Positions 36,001 through 51,000 of a DNA stretch of 64,000 nt are shown one piece after another. Both the position numbers and the translations under genes were made by a program. The DNA is taken from the NCBI GenBank assembly GCA_030549495.1, contig JAUIRK010000288.1, positions 496,001 through 560,000 on the forward strand, written 5' to 3'. The DNA is from Nectonema munidae (Eukaryota > Nematomorpha > Nectonematoida > Nectonematidae). A model generated the notes under the pieces. That model searched no databases and was not told the origin of the DNA. It saw nothing but the letters and a program-made list of their open reading frames with translations. Position 1 is the first letter of the stretch; every line of letters starts with the position of its first letter.

Positions 36001-39000
36001 ATTGCTATTTCCACAGCTCTAGCAAAATCCAAATTCTCATCCTTTACTTTAAAAATTGCAAGACCGCTTCGTTTCTAATTGAGGTAATAAATCTTGTGCG
36101 CAGTGCTTCATCTTGATGATCTTTTATTGAGGAAAAGTCACAAGTTGCTGCATCCTGGCGAATGCGGGCTGCAAGTTCTTGAATCTTTTCTCCGGGTTTA
36201 CGTTGAAGATCACTCCCGAATTTGAAGCGTTCCCTCACAACAAATCTTTTAGGATCGTATTGATCATTCATGAAATCTATAATTTCTTGCATGCTCAAGT
36301 TATTGATGTCTTTAGGCAGCGAGCTTTGGGTTGCAAGATTGGAGAGTAACTTGTAGATGCAGGGTGATTGATTTGTTAGAAAAACTTGCGCTTTTCGATT
36401 TTTTGGGATAAAATTTGCTCCAAGAAATGTGCAAAAACGAGCGAAGTAATCTTTCCAAAGTTCAGAAGTAGAATCAAATGTGCAAACTGACAAAATCCAC
36501 CTTGAGAAGAAGTTACCTCAATAGATTTTGAAGAAATATCTTCCCTAAGTTGATCTATCCTTTTTGCATCTTCTCCACGTTGCGCGTTTAATATTTCGAT
36601 CATTGTCTTCTGCTGTTTTATCTGCTTTTGCATCAGCACCACCGGTCTTTAGTTTATGTCATTGTCTTGCCAATTCCGAAGATGTTCTTTGTCGAGAAGT
36701 TGTGCAAGATCTTACTGACTGCGCCAGAAAGGCTCTGTTATGTTTTTACAGAGCAAAATGGTAAAGAAAACAATTTATTGAGGAAAGGAAGAAAGAAGTG
36801 ATGATATATAAGAAAATCTGCACTTATTTATACTATCGACAAATTATCTTGTAAAATAGGTATGCAAATGAAGAGCCTTTCGCACAAAACAGTGTTCCAC
36901 TGAAAGAATAGGAACCTATGTAAATTAATTATTTGCATAGGCCATTGTAGAGAAAATGACTTTTAATATTGTTGTTGAGGGAATGTGAAAGAATGCGTGT
37001 TTTGCATAAGACCATAACACTACTAATTGTTTGACATTTAAAAATTGCATCCACAGTACTTCTTCCAGGCATAAAACCAACTTGTTTTGAGCTTATGTCA
37101 ACTAGTGAGTGCATTATTTTATCAAGTATTCTTTCTAATATCTTTACTCCATGTTCCAATAATTAATTCCTCTTAAATTAAAGCACTCAAGTTTATCTCC
37201 TTTATTCTTGTAAATTTACACAATTTTAATTTTTCCCCATTCTTTAGGAATTTTTACTTCTTTCCAGATCAGTTTTAATAAATCAGTAAAATACTTTAAA
37301 TTAGAGGCTCACATCCTTAAAATTAAGAGAGGGGGCGAACTATAATTTTCAATATTTATTATAAAAGAATTTTTGTCTAATGAACACACCACCATTATTA
37401 CCCGACATTATAGTTGAACTTTAAGAAGTCAAATTACCTTGTTTTTAATTCTGATTGCATCACTACCTTCTAGCTCACTGGTTTTCAAACTGGAGTCCAC
37501 GGTGCCCTAATCGATCGCGAAACAGTTACATTTGGTCTAGAAGGTGTCATTGAGTGGATCGTTTTGCGCAACATATTGCATCCATATTGGGTCATTTGCG
37601 ATTTTTGCCAATAAGTCAGATTTAAAAGAATGAATAGTTTAGTCTTTGAATTGAGTATTTTTACTTGTTTTTGCTTTTCAGGCCTAATTTTATAGATGTA
37701 AATGTGCATTTTTCTTAGTGGTTTAATAAATGAAATATGGTGACTCATATTAGACATTTGGTTTTACTGCATTAACGTCAGATGTGGAAGAGGAACATAA
37801 GACTTATGTGTTCTCAATCCACTTTTCTAAAGTCCTTAAAGTGAAGTACTAGAGTTTAGCAAACATAACTATTGACTATTTTAAACGTCAAGCTGAAAGA
37901 TTAAACAGATCCAGATTTGATAAAGAATTTTTTTGCAAAATATTAAGTTTGGTTTGAAAAGTTTCAAAAAAATCTGTAGTCAAAAAATGCCACAATATAA
38001 GAGAACAGTTGATATTACCTTGTGGCAAAGATATCATATTGAATGTGCTAAGAAGTTCTGAACATGAAAATTTGAAACATATCTTGCTGTCAAACGATAC
38101 CGTTAGAAGGCTAATAGGATAGATGTCTGATGACATGTCAGACGTGGTTTTTTTGATTCGAAATTTATTTTAAATTTTTTTGCTCAAATTGATGAAACGA
38201 TGGAAAACTTATCTCAGCCTTGCGTTTACATACAATATGTATATGACAAGAACCTGGTAGACAATTTTTATTTTGTGAAACTCAACCCATAGAACAACTG
38301 TAAGAGAAACATTTGACAAAGTGATAAATTTTTTTACAGCACATGGTAAGTCGGAATATGGCTAAGCAAAAATCTTGAGATGTAAACGGTGGGGGATGTT
38401 CATTAGAGTGACAAATCAAAACAGTGACATAATTTGCCACTCTTAAAATAGCGATTAAAAGAGCGAGAAATCAAAAGAGTGACATCAATAAAGCATAAAC
38501 AGCTGGAAACGCCTGCCCATGAAACATATAATGAATAGTATATATTTGATGGAAAGCTTATGACATGTTTTAAAAGTACCGTCAAGAAGCCAAAGCTATA
38601 AGCTTGCTAATTTTCTTAAAGCGTCGTCAGTTCCAAAACCTATAATTCTTAGCTCTTCTCGTTGCATTTTGTTTTCATTAGCCGTGTCTAGAATTTTTGT
38701 GTCAAACAGTAAAAAGTTTTCTTCATTTTTTGTAATCTTTAAACTATGTTGGATTACTAAATCTGAAATATTTTCAGATTCTGATGGAAATTGTTTTTTT
38801 CGAATACGACGCACTACTTGTTTCATAGCACTTGTTGAAGAAATTGTTCACTTTGTGTCTGACATCTTGAACAACTGCACCAAGTATTGGATTTGACAAT
38901 TTAGATTGTGATTTCAAATCTGATAATGTTTCTATAACTTCTTTTCTTCCATCTATCGGCAAATGATTATGTGCCATTCCTTCTGATACTGAGCCACCAC

Positions 39001-42000
39001 TAAAGTTAAAAAAGGAAACACCTCGAAACGTAGCAGAGCCATTACAGTTTTTATCTTCACAATAAAAATAATGATTATGGTTTCTTGATCGTTGATATCG
39101 GTATATATATCCATTAAAAACAAGCTTTTCTTTATCTTTTTGAGATTTTACAAAAACGTATTTATCCATGATAAAATATATTAAAGACTATTCAAGAAAT
39201 GACAATTAAAAAAATGAGATATTGTTTGTGTTATGTGATCAGTGATCACATTCAAATGATAGTTTATGCTTTCATATTTCTATGTTGTCTCTACTTATTT
39301 TTTGTTATTCAAATGTAAAAGGCCATTGCTCTACTTTTTCTAATTTAAATAATATTTAATTTTTTTCTTGTTTATAAGTGGTTTATTTTATATAATATTT
39401 TACTGTTATATTTTTTGTTTCGTAATCCAGTTTTCAACAGTTTGTATAGACTGTAGCGTAAAAAAAATAATGAACAACAACAATATAATAATACTTTAGT
39501 TACTTTTTTGTTATGTTACTTCCTTAAATTTTCTTATATTATGTCACTCTTTTGAATTTTTGTATATTTTGTCACTCTTTTGATAATAACCCGTAATTGG
39601 TACCCAGTGAGCCGAACCATGAAACCACACCCGATGAGTTGAAAAATGTTTTCAATGAAATTATTAAAACAGTGTATTTCATTAAAACAAATGCTTCAAA
39701 TCTTGTTTCTTTTCAATTCGAAAAACTTGCTGGACTTATACGTGAGAATCCTTTAACCTTGCGTTACAAGGAAGAGAGATCAGAGTACTCCATTGTAATA
39801 AAAAATGAGAGCTTTTGAAATGAAGATGGGATAATTGCATTCTTTGACAAGGAAAATTTTGTTCGATTTTCGAACATATTTGTTAATGAAAATAAGATTT
39901 TCATTAATAAAAATGTCATGTGCCAAGAAATTTCTCCTTATTTTGTTAATCTATAAAAATTTGAAAAATACCATCAATTTATCAGAAACCCATTTATAAT
40001 CTCGATTAGTAATGTGGCCTCAGAAAACTTCTTTATTAAAGAACAGTTTATTGATTTGGTTAATGGTTGATGAGGTGCAAAACATCTTTTTTTGAAATGT
40101 CTCATAGCCATTTTTCGATTAAAATGGGAGAGTCCTGTGCTTGCAAAGATGGCTCTGAAAGTTCTGATTCTATTTGTCACTACATATGAATTATGAACAA
40201 GCGTTTTCCATGCTACTTGTGATTGAAACGAAATCCCGAAACAGATTGGAAGTGAGTAATGGTATTGGATTTGGATTGGCAAAACTGGGTTAGATGAAGC
40301 AGATGCCCCATTTACTTATTGATTGGATTATTCAGACAATTTTTAAATAAACAATGGTGTCGATTTTTTAGTAAAGTCGTTTATATGTTGATTTATCTTT
40401 TTTAAATGAGACCCCGAGCTATTAAAAAATTATAGTTAGACCCACTCTTCAAACTCAACAAGAGAACAAAATCATTCATATATGATAGATCACTACTCAT
40501 TGGATGTAATTAAGTCTTTATCCCTCCTTATTTCCATTTATCAATTATTAAAACTGATTGTCACAATCTATCTGTATAGTCTATCGCGAGATATGCTATA
40601 CTCTAACCAAGTAAAGGTTTTATACCATGACTCTAAAAATAATCTATTTTGTAAATGTTTAGGAAACAGAATTTTTGGTTGAGCCGATTTTATATTTCTT
40701 GTTCGAAAGTCATGTGATGCCATATTAGATTTACCCCAAAATCCTTTTATTAGTTATATATATATATTTAATTCTTTGTCTTATTTTTTAAACAATTCTA
40801 GGTGGATCAGAAGCAAAGCAAAGTTTCATTTTAAATAGTAATAATGTTGATGTTTCTTCTATGCGAGAAGTCAAACTCAAAGATTCTATAGGTCAGTTCA
40901 TTTTTCCTTCGATTTTTATTTTTCGAGATGATTCTTTTGTTCAATCTGTTCATAATACGTGCAAAGTCAAAATAGCTGTGAACTATTGACACCAATTTTG
41001 ATTCGCTGAAAACGTGTCAATGTCCATCAAGTTGTGAAATATTCTAAATATTTATAATGCTTTTAAGCAAGTAATTTAATTGTGCCTTGTTCACTCTTAT
41101 TATGAGTATTCATATATTGGCATATTTGCTGTTTTTATGAGCACCACAGTGTTCTTTTGGTAAAACAACAGACTCGCACTACAAGTACATACAAAAATCG
41201 GACTCTAATCTTCAGAAGTCCGACTAATGCTCACAAAAGGCTTCTATCCTTTTTTATTATTTGTATTTAGATAGATAGATATATTGAAGCATTGTAAAGC
41301 AACCCACTAATAGTTATTCTCTTTACATTCTTATAATGAACAATCATTTTTTTGCAGCTTAAATCCTATATTTAATATAGGGTAAACAAAAGATATGCGG
41401 TGTAAACAAGCGCCTTGTTTTATTGAAAAATGTGAGAGGCGAGAAGTAAATCCTTATGAATTGTTTAAAGTGACTTTAATTCTATTATTATTCACATTTT
41501 TAATGTGGTGGGATCTAGTTAGTCTGTGTTCGATTCCCGAACCACCGCATTTTATCATCTATTCAGCAGAATTATTATTCTCTTGAATTGGAATGCCGAT
41601 AACTAAAAAAATTTATTTACATTTTTATTAAGTTTTTTTTATGATGAAATTCATCATTTTTGCTATTATTACTTCACTCAAAATTTTCACTTAAAAAAGA
41701 ATATAAAGCAAAAATTCCAAATAATATAAAAAGTAAAAAAAGAGAAGTCTGTTAAAAAAAGTCGTGTAATACTTAGCATGTAGTTAAATATAATATGCCT
41801 CGGAAAGTATAATAGCTACTTTTTACATTAGTTTGGAAAAAAAGATTAAAAATATAATCTTCTGTTTTTGGTTGAAAAATGATAAAAAAAAATGAAAATA
41901 ATTATCAATAAAATGTGTACCAGATGTGGTTATTATTTACACGTATGTGTTTAACAACCTAAAAATTAATATTAGTACCTAATGAATTGGAATTGAATTT

Positions 42001-45000
42001 TTATATCAGGGTAAAAATAAATAATATCTAAAATTCACTCTACCACTGATTTTGAGCATTCAACTTTGTTTCCTAGATTTGCATAATAGTGGACAAGTAC
42101 TCAACCAATTTCTAAATGGGCCTTGAAACTTATTGTCGTGATTTGAATTAGGGTAGGATTAGCATGAATTAGTGTTAGGGTTGAGGCTAGCGTACATACA
42201 TTTTTTGACATTCTTGACACAAACCTTCCTATTTATTTGTATTAATACACATCTGACACAAAAAATATAGACATGCATACATGCTACATGCATATTAACA
42301 TTAGAATACTGAAATGCATAAATCTCAAAAACAGCGGTATAGCGTATAACTCAGAATTTTATTTTCAGGACTCGGAAATGGTGGAACTTTGCACTGCTCA
42401 GCAAAAAAAGGAACATCCAAACTTAGATAGGTGCGATAAACTTAGTTAGCCGAATCTTAGATACGAGGTAGCTCCATGGGTTCTTGGATCAAAAGTTCGT
42501 TGCTATACTTATGTAATTGTACTAATCATATGGATTCAGATATTTATTCAACAAATCTTCATGATAATTGGTTCGATGCTAGCGTAATGTGATTGGTTGA
42601 AACTATAAAAAATATTAAAATTTTTGTCTAATCTCATCCAATGATGCATACCCTTTTTGCCTCTGAGCAATAGAATAAAATCAGGCATAAAAATAACATA
42701 CCAGATAAAATTGTTTATAAATCACATATTAAATTTTTTTTAGAACAATAAAGTTAATCGTTTTAAATTTGATCAAATATTATTATTTTTATCTTTATTT
42801 TATCATGTTTTTTTAAATGTTAGTCTTATTTTTCAATGTCTTTTTTATGAATAAATTTTTGGTAAATATTTATTTTTTTTAATTTAAAAATTTACAATTA
42901 AAATTTAAATCTAACTTAAAGGAACCTGCTTTCTCATAATTCGATTAATGCAGGGCATTTTTGACTTCTTGAAAACGCTCTAATCTACGTTTACCATTTC
43001 ATGAGATCGAATTGGTTAAGATCGATATATAGTACTTCCATTTTAGCTTCTTTTTTATACTTCGTTATTTTTAATGTAGGAGCGGTTCAACTTCGAGAAT
43101 ATTGTTCTCGCATTTTTACGTCGGAAACGAAAACTGTCAAAAAATACAAGTATCTTTAAACTTTTATTTTCTTTTTTCTATTCCTCTTCAATGCAATTTC
43201 GCTTATTTTTACAAATTTTTTGAGAAAGAAGAAAAAATATTTATTCTAGCATAGAACTGTAAATTTAATTAAAAAAATTACATGACCCTAAACAATTTGG
43301 ATAGAAACAAAATTAATATCAACGTTGCCTTCGTATCTATATCAGCAAAATCAAGAAAAAAAATTAAACTAAAATTAAGTTAAAATTTCAAGAAGTTGCC
43401 TCATATTTAAAAGTATATATTATCCTCAAGTAAAACGAACACACATCTATTAAGATCAACGCTGTAATGATTTAATTTAAATTGGGTGAATTCATTTTGT
43501 GTTCAGTTTTTGTTATTTAACCATTTTTCTTCAAAATAGCGAAATTCTACAATGATTTACTAAGTTTAATTTATCAGTATTGTTCCTGGATCTATGTTGC
43601 CTAACTTTCCAACTGCTTTATCAATAAAAATTCAATTTTGATGGAAACAAAGAGATACCTTAATAAAATACGTGATCACTTTATTAACCTCATTAAAAAA
43701 CATCATAACAAACTACTATATGAAAGAAAGCTGCTTTTTGCTTAAATTAAAAATAGTGCTTGCAATTCGACGTTGTTTCATGAGTTCACCTCCGTAATTT
43801 GCTGATACTGTGAAAAGCTGCGAGATTCTCTAGCACGTAATAAAATGCATAAACTATATATTTTACCTTATTTGTTACATCAATATAAAAATTGGAATTC
43901 TATTAATATGTTCAATAATTCTAAACTATGTTATATTTTATATAATAAAGGGATTTTCAACATCAAGAATGAATGTGATTTCACATATTCATTGATATAT
44001 TTATATGAAGGATATTTGAATTCATCTTCACATTCAACAATATTATAACAATTTGTGTAGGCACTCTAATCCTAATTGTGATAGGAGAGATGTAATCGAA
44101 CATGCTTGCAGACTCCAGTAACTAAGGAAACTTGGATTTTTATCTTAGCTCTAATTAGAAATCAAACAGGAATTCTTTAGTAAAACTAAGGTCTTCTTTT
44201 CAAAATAAATTTTTCTACAACGTAACAATAAAATGGGAATTTCTTTTAGAAAACCCGTTTTTAATAAATACAAACGCTGTACATAAATTGAAACCGAGTT
44301 TATCATTGTAGATAAAAATGTTAAGGTGAAGAGCACCCTTCATTTAATGGAAAGGTGTGAATAAAATAAAAATGATGCAGCATCCGTCATTTATCAAGGT
44401 GAATTGCAAAAAAGTTGAAAATCGAATTCTGAATCAATAAAACCACCTGCGACATTATGTCATCTGACATCTCTCGTATTAGCCCTCTAACGGTAATCAC
44501 ACCAGACATCTCTTCTATTAGCCTTTTAATGGTATCGTTTGACAGGATGATGTGCTTTAACTTTACAAGTTCAGACCTTCTTATGCACATTCAATACGAT
44601 ATCTTTTCACCAAGGTGATATCAACTGTTCTCCTATGTTGTCGGACATATTTGACAACAGTTCTTTTTTATCCACCAGAGGCTAATGCAGTAAAGCCAAA
44701 TTTATAGTATGAGTCGTCATATTTTATTTTTTAAGCCACTACATTGTAATGCACATTACATCTATAAAATCAGGCCTTAAAAGGAATTAAAAAAAATGAA
44801 AATAGTACTCAATTCAAAGACTAAATTATTCTTTCTTATAAATGTGACTTATTGGCAAAAATTGCAAATGACCCAATATGTGTACAATATTTTGCGCATA
44901 ACGATCCACTGAGTGACCCCTTCTCGGTCCCCATGAAACTGCTTCGCGATCCCCTAGGGTACCGCGAACTGGAGTTTGAAAACCACTGAGCTAGGAGGTA

Positions 45001-48000
45001 TGCAATGAAAATTACAAACAAGGTAATTTGACTTGATAAAATTAGTGCAGTTAAGATTACAATGCTGGGTAATAATGATCGTGTGTTCATTGGACAAAAT
45101 TCTTTGATAATAAATTTTCTAAATTATAAAAAAAAAGTTCATCCCCTCTCCCCAAATTTTATATTGATTTATGCTCCATACTTGCGATCATCCACAACAT
45201 ACATTAAATAACCAGTATTGGCTAGTTTGTATAGACAATTTCTTTTGAGTATATACTTAATGCCTTTCCTAGCATCAAATCTACTTGTTGCAATATAAGC
45301 TATACCTTCAAGCTTGATTGACTAATCATTATGTGATTTTATTGGTTAATCAGTAATCACTCATTCTCTAAAGTCTAAACTATACCTCATTCAATGTTCT
45401 AAAAGCTAAGGCGTACTCTTATTCCAAAAACGCCTTTCGTATCCATTTTATATTAGAATCTGGAATAAAGACAGAAAATGTTAAGATCGCAGTAGAAAGA
45501 ATTACATAGAAAAATCATATAATGCTTGCTTATATTTTCCGTAGTGATTACAGTTAATTACCTCTAAACCGGAAATCAGTAATTCGGACCTTCGTTAACC
45601 TGACACTTTGATTATTCAGGCAATGTTTAATTTAGTCAAATTATTGAATGATTGATCCAATTAACAACAGCTTCTCGAAGGCTTAGAAAATAAAAGTTTC
45701 ATAAGAAGAACTAGTGAATCTTTATATCTTGCAAGAAAAACCAATTAGAGAAAGACCAAACAATCAGTTTAAAGGGAATGTTCAGAGCTTAAATTGACGA
45801 CACAGAGTTGGTGCATGAGAAAATAATATAAGCTTCCTAGTGCTATCTTCTTTTAGCACGACTTTCAATGTCTTATATAAATTTGTGTAAGAAAGAGAGA
45901 GATGTCCCTTCACAACGTGATGTAACTTCTTTTGATGTATAGTATTAGTAAACAGAGTACTCATCCTTAGAATATTCCCACTTCCAAGAATTTGAGTATT
46001 TTGACTTATACTATATCAATAGTAATTATTATTATTCTATTCATTCTTTATTCTTCGTATTTCAAGATTCTTACATTTCATTCTCACTCATAACTTTTTG
46101 CTAGCTTTTTAATTTGAATAATTTTTGCTGCAAGATAAATTACTACTTTTCTGTGATAAACGGATCTCATGTTCTCCAAAAACTGTAAAAGAAGGCACAA
46201 TCAATACTTAAGTAGTAACGACATTTCTTGTGTGTTTTAGCAAAGTTAAAAAGAGTGAATCCCTTACAAAGAAAGTAGGCGTCTTTCTATCACTGCTAAG
46301 TATGGGAATACACACTACTCATAGAGTTTTCGTAAGGTCACGCCAAATTGTAAGTGTTAAGATTAAAAGAGTTCCTTGAGATTGGAATAGGTTAAGGCGC
46401 TTTGTATACCTATATATTTTTCAATATCTATATTTTTTGAAAATGTTTTTCATAGAAAATGGAAGGAAAGACGCATTGCGAATAAAAAATCTGTTCAGGA
46501 AAATTTTGTAAGCTGATAGGATGCTTTTGTTGAAAATATTATATTTTTAAAAGCTTTTCTTTTGACCTTTTTAGACTGATAATGTTAATGTCATCACATG
46601 CAAAGTTCCTTTCCGTTTATGTAATGGAAAATCCATCGTGAAGACAAAAAGTATTTTTTTGTTCCATGAATATGAATTATATATCAACTTTGTTTACCGC
46701 TTAACCCGTTTACGATCAGTATAATCAGACGATATCTAATGTAAAACAGAAGATTTGTATTAAAATGCATTGATAAACGCAGACTATTTTATTTAAAAAG
46801 TGTCACTTATAATTTATGTTGGTTGTATTTGGATTAATATATTTTATGTACACGGCTGGCATTATCAATTCTTAAGCTATTCGGGGTCCCAAATATGAAC
46901 GTGTATAAATCTGTACGTCTCTGTCAATGACTATGAACAAGGGCCTGTTTGCCTAGAAAATGTGAAGGGGCAAATTATTTTTTAAATAACTTTTCTGGCT
47001 TATATATATGCATTGTTCACTTTTTCTCAAAAATCTCTATGTGCTCGAGAAAAACTACATTGTTATTTGATTTGGAAGTGTAAAATTTATAAAGTTAACA
47101 AAAATGTCTATTATATCAAAAAAAATATAAAAATAGAAATGAGAATGATTGACTCGTTTTTGTTGTTTAACCCGTGTAAATAAATTGAAAATATTAATTT
47201 TTTTAATTCACCACTTTTTCAGAAAATGTGTCTATCATCAATATTTGCATATTTGAAAACTTCCTGCCGTTCACATTTTTTACTCGATACTATTACATCT
47301 AAGGAAATAATCCGTTTCCATCATTTTAGAGACAAGGATTTGCCGATCAAAAATCGTTGTCAGGACGACTGGAGCACTGAACTACGCCATCTGCTGAACA
47401 AAGAAAAGGCTTTACTTCGGTTTAAAGATTTAATAGAAATGGAGCACAATTATTCTACAATTTTATATAATGGAGCTCTTAAAATTACCGGTCGCACCAT
47501 TAATGAGGCCAGTCGTGATTTAAGCCCATTTGTTTTATATATTTTTATCAAGCGTCCTTAAAGATATAATCCTATCTACCTTGTGTTATTGATTTTCTTT
47601 TGTAAATACTAATTTTCACTCATTTTCTTTTTTATTTAAAGAATTCTTTTTCAACCCAGAAAACAAGTCAATATCATCCCTTTTTCACGAATATGTGCAA
47701 TTTTTTGAAAAAGTGCACCCCAAGTATGAAGTTTTCAGCGTTGGTAGGTTAGAGTTTATACTAAATCTTAATAAATTTTCTGAACAAAACTTATGCTTAG
47801 TTTTTTTAACATGAATATAATTTCTTTAGAAAAAATATATATTTCATATATCTATATGACCTGACTGAAAATGTAGTTAATGCGATCACGGGGGCGTGAG
47901 TAGCGTTGGTTAGATCCTAGATTCGATAACTCACGGTCTTGCGTTCAATACCGCATCAAGCCTGCCTTACTCATAGTCGATACAAGCGTCACAATTGTAC

Positions 48001-51000
48001 CTTTTCAATGAAAACACCACATGGTATCTTTACGTTTACCAGTTAATGCCTTAAATTGCTAAACAACTTTTATCGTGTTAAGAGAGCTAATCAGTTAAGA
48101 CCCCTTCTCACAGAAAAATTAAAAACAAATAATTTGAAATGCTTGGATATTTGTAAAATAAATTACCTTCTTGTTAACTATTATGTATTCGTAATTTGAG
48201 GAGCCTCTCAAGTAATGGAGTGTATGGAACTTTCAAATAATGATTGGAAGTTAGCAGGAAACTATGTGATTGGTCGATTGTGTTTCCAAACTTCTAACAT
48301 CAGGAGATGTTCTCCAACGTTTTGTTGGTAAGTGAAATAAGAATAAATTCATTCCTAATGAACGACTTGTGGTACAATTTGATGATAATGGGTGGCCGGA
48401 AAGAAGAAAAATATAACTCTAAACTCTGTATTCGCCAATGGAAAAGATAATACGAAGATATTATCGATTTTTAAAATCACTATAAGCACCGTAGGGAAAG
48501 TGGCAGAATGAGTTCTGAACTTGCTGGTAGCTACAAGTTGATAGGTGGATTGCAGGACTGTGTATAGACAACAGTTGCAAATACTGGAATCTACAGTGCC
48601 TGTAAAATTATTCAAGATCATTTGGATTGTCGAATTATTTTATTGAATCCTTGATCTATTCTTCAAGTCTTCTGACCATAGTATAGTCTCATTTTCTCGC
48701 TTCAAGTCTCAATGACCGCTCAACAACAAAACAAAATCTCTATTCAATAGTAATAATTATATTGATACCTTTATATTATGCTAAAATTAAGCAAATGACA
48801 TATTATCCCAGCCATTGAAATTCAGCTTATAGTATCCCGTCTATGAGGAAATTATTGAGAGATTCTCATCATTGTACTACTTAATGGTACAGCAAACATA
48901 ACATATGATATTATTGTCGTTGAACTTATCACCAAATTAGCTAAATATTGCCAAAGGAATTTACTGATTTAGGATATCGCTTTTAGAGACTAATTACAAC
49001 TGACTAAGAGTGAGATCCAGTCACTTCGTAGAGTAAATACACCTTTTCACTGTCTACCTTTAGAAATGCTCAAGTAATAACAGATGCCTCTGTGAATAAC
49101 CTAGATTTTATAGAGGATCTAGGAAGCTACAAGAACGTGGATCTTAATGTAGGTACTACTGTGCTAATAAAATCCGAAGATTACCTCTGGTACCTAAATA
49201 GGAGATTTAACTGGAAAGCCATGTTTCCTCAAAAGCCACATGCAAGGAGAACCCGCTCACAGGAAGAATGACATGACAAAGGATCTCTGACTTTAAGATG
49301 GTCAGAGTTCGGAACCTTTTTCACGACTGAAGTTCCTTTCAGCGGACAAAATTATTTGCTTGAAAACTAAGAATTTTGAAAATGTTATGATTATTGATTT
49401 ATGTTGTGTTCATATATGACTTTAATGATATGAGAATATTTCTTTTACCTATCCATTGTTTTGATTTTGTCATTTTTATATGCATTTGATTTACATCGAA
49501 TTTGAAGATACTGTTTGTGGTATAAATAAGGAACATCTGAAAAAAAGAAATATATCTCTATCACAGGCAACTGACAAGGGGAAAATAATTCCACTGATTA
49601 AAAAGCTTTTACCCAAAGATCGTACCTTTTCAAAAAAGAATTATTTTTAACTTATCCTAAAATTTATGTCACTTTTTTACAAATAAAGTCAACTTTTTGA
49701 GGTCGTTAGGTCAATTTTTAAAGAAATATTGGTCAACTTTTGTTTCCCCTATTTATAACCCTCGTAAGACGGATTAGGGACTTTTATGGCATTCCAATTT
49801 TATATGGATGATTTCACAAACTTTTATATATAAAACACATACTCAAAGTCCCATGTATATTTCTAAATGAGTCGATGTTTGCATCGACAATTCCCCTAAC
49901 TTTAGTGATAGATCGCGTATAAAATACTTTCGTCCACTTTTGTGGGTTGAAGAAAATGCTCCAAGACTATTATGGGTCTGTATGACCCAACTATTGTGTG
50001 CTTCAATATCTAAATAACTGCAGAATACTCGATAAAGCCATCTTCTTGAAGGTTTGTAAGCTGTAGATTCTCTGAGGATTGTGTTGCACACATCTACACC
50101 CGATTTAAATTTATTATATACAAGCACTATTTCAGTTCTTCGTTTTGCACCAAATAAATCTATCTTGCCCAAATGTTGAGAATACTTAATTGTGCGTACA
50201 ATATGTTAATTATACCTATAAATTGTAAGTTCTCTTCTTTTCGATCATCATTGAATATATTAATAAAGTTCTTTTGTTTCAATCATAAGTAGATAAAGAT
50301 CATCAAAGCTAACGTTGACGGCTAATTGGTTGATGCTCACGCACAGCCACTAGACGCGAGTTGAAACCTCATGGTTTGTAGATAAAAATTGGAACTGATG
50401 ATGCTTCAATATTCGAACCGGTCTTTCACACAGTGTACGGTTTTTTGGCGATGATCAAATACAAGAGAACTTACAATTTCTGGTTACAAATGTTGAGAGG
50501 ACAAAATGTACACCACTTTGACCTTGTTCCTTTGTTGCATGTTTTGTTGGAATGCATGCTCTCAAAGAAGCATATTCTGTGTAGAGAAATTTGCTTTCAT
50601 GTTCGGCTAATTTTAAACCTTTTATGTGTACTTATCTTATGATGTGTGTCATAAATTACGATTTGATCTAAACGTACCCCATAATGTGTAACCGTTGAAC
50701 TTTGGCCATTTGCAGAAACTGTGCGAGGTATAAAAAAACGCTGGGTAAAAATTATAGCACCACTACGCAAATCATTTTGTGGAATCTGAATCTACTGGCA
50801 TCATTACAATGGTAGCATTAAATTCCATTTCGCCCATGTTTGGATCTATCATAAATTTTAACCTCGGAACTTTATTAGAAAAATAAATTTTTATTTTTGA
50901 AATTATTATCATTTTAATTTTCTGTAATTAGAGTTCATATTTTTACTAAACCTAGGAATTTGTTTATTGGGATTTTTTTAATTTTATTTTATTCCTTAAA

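Noticed and set aside
41390-41550. A tRNA gene, from gcggtg/caccgc pairing and a ttcgattcccgaa B-box
   Set aside because: The pairing ends are about 150 bp apart and no D or anticodon arm can be drawn; at most a tRNA-derived fragment.
48355-48621. 88-codon frame on the - strand
   Set aside because: It lies in intron DNA, with no motif and no neighbours in phase.
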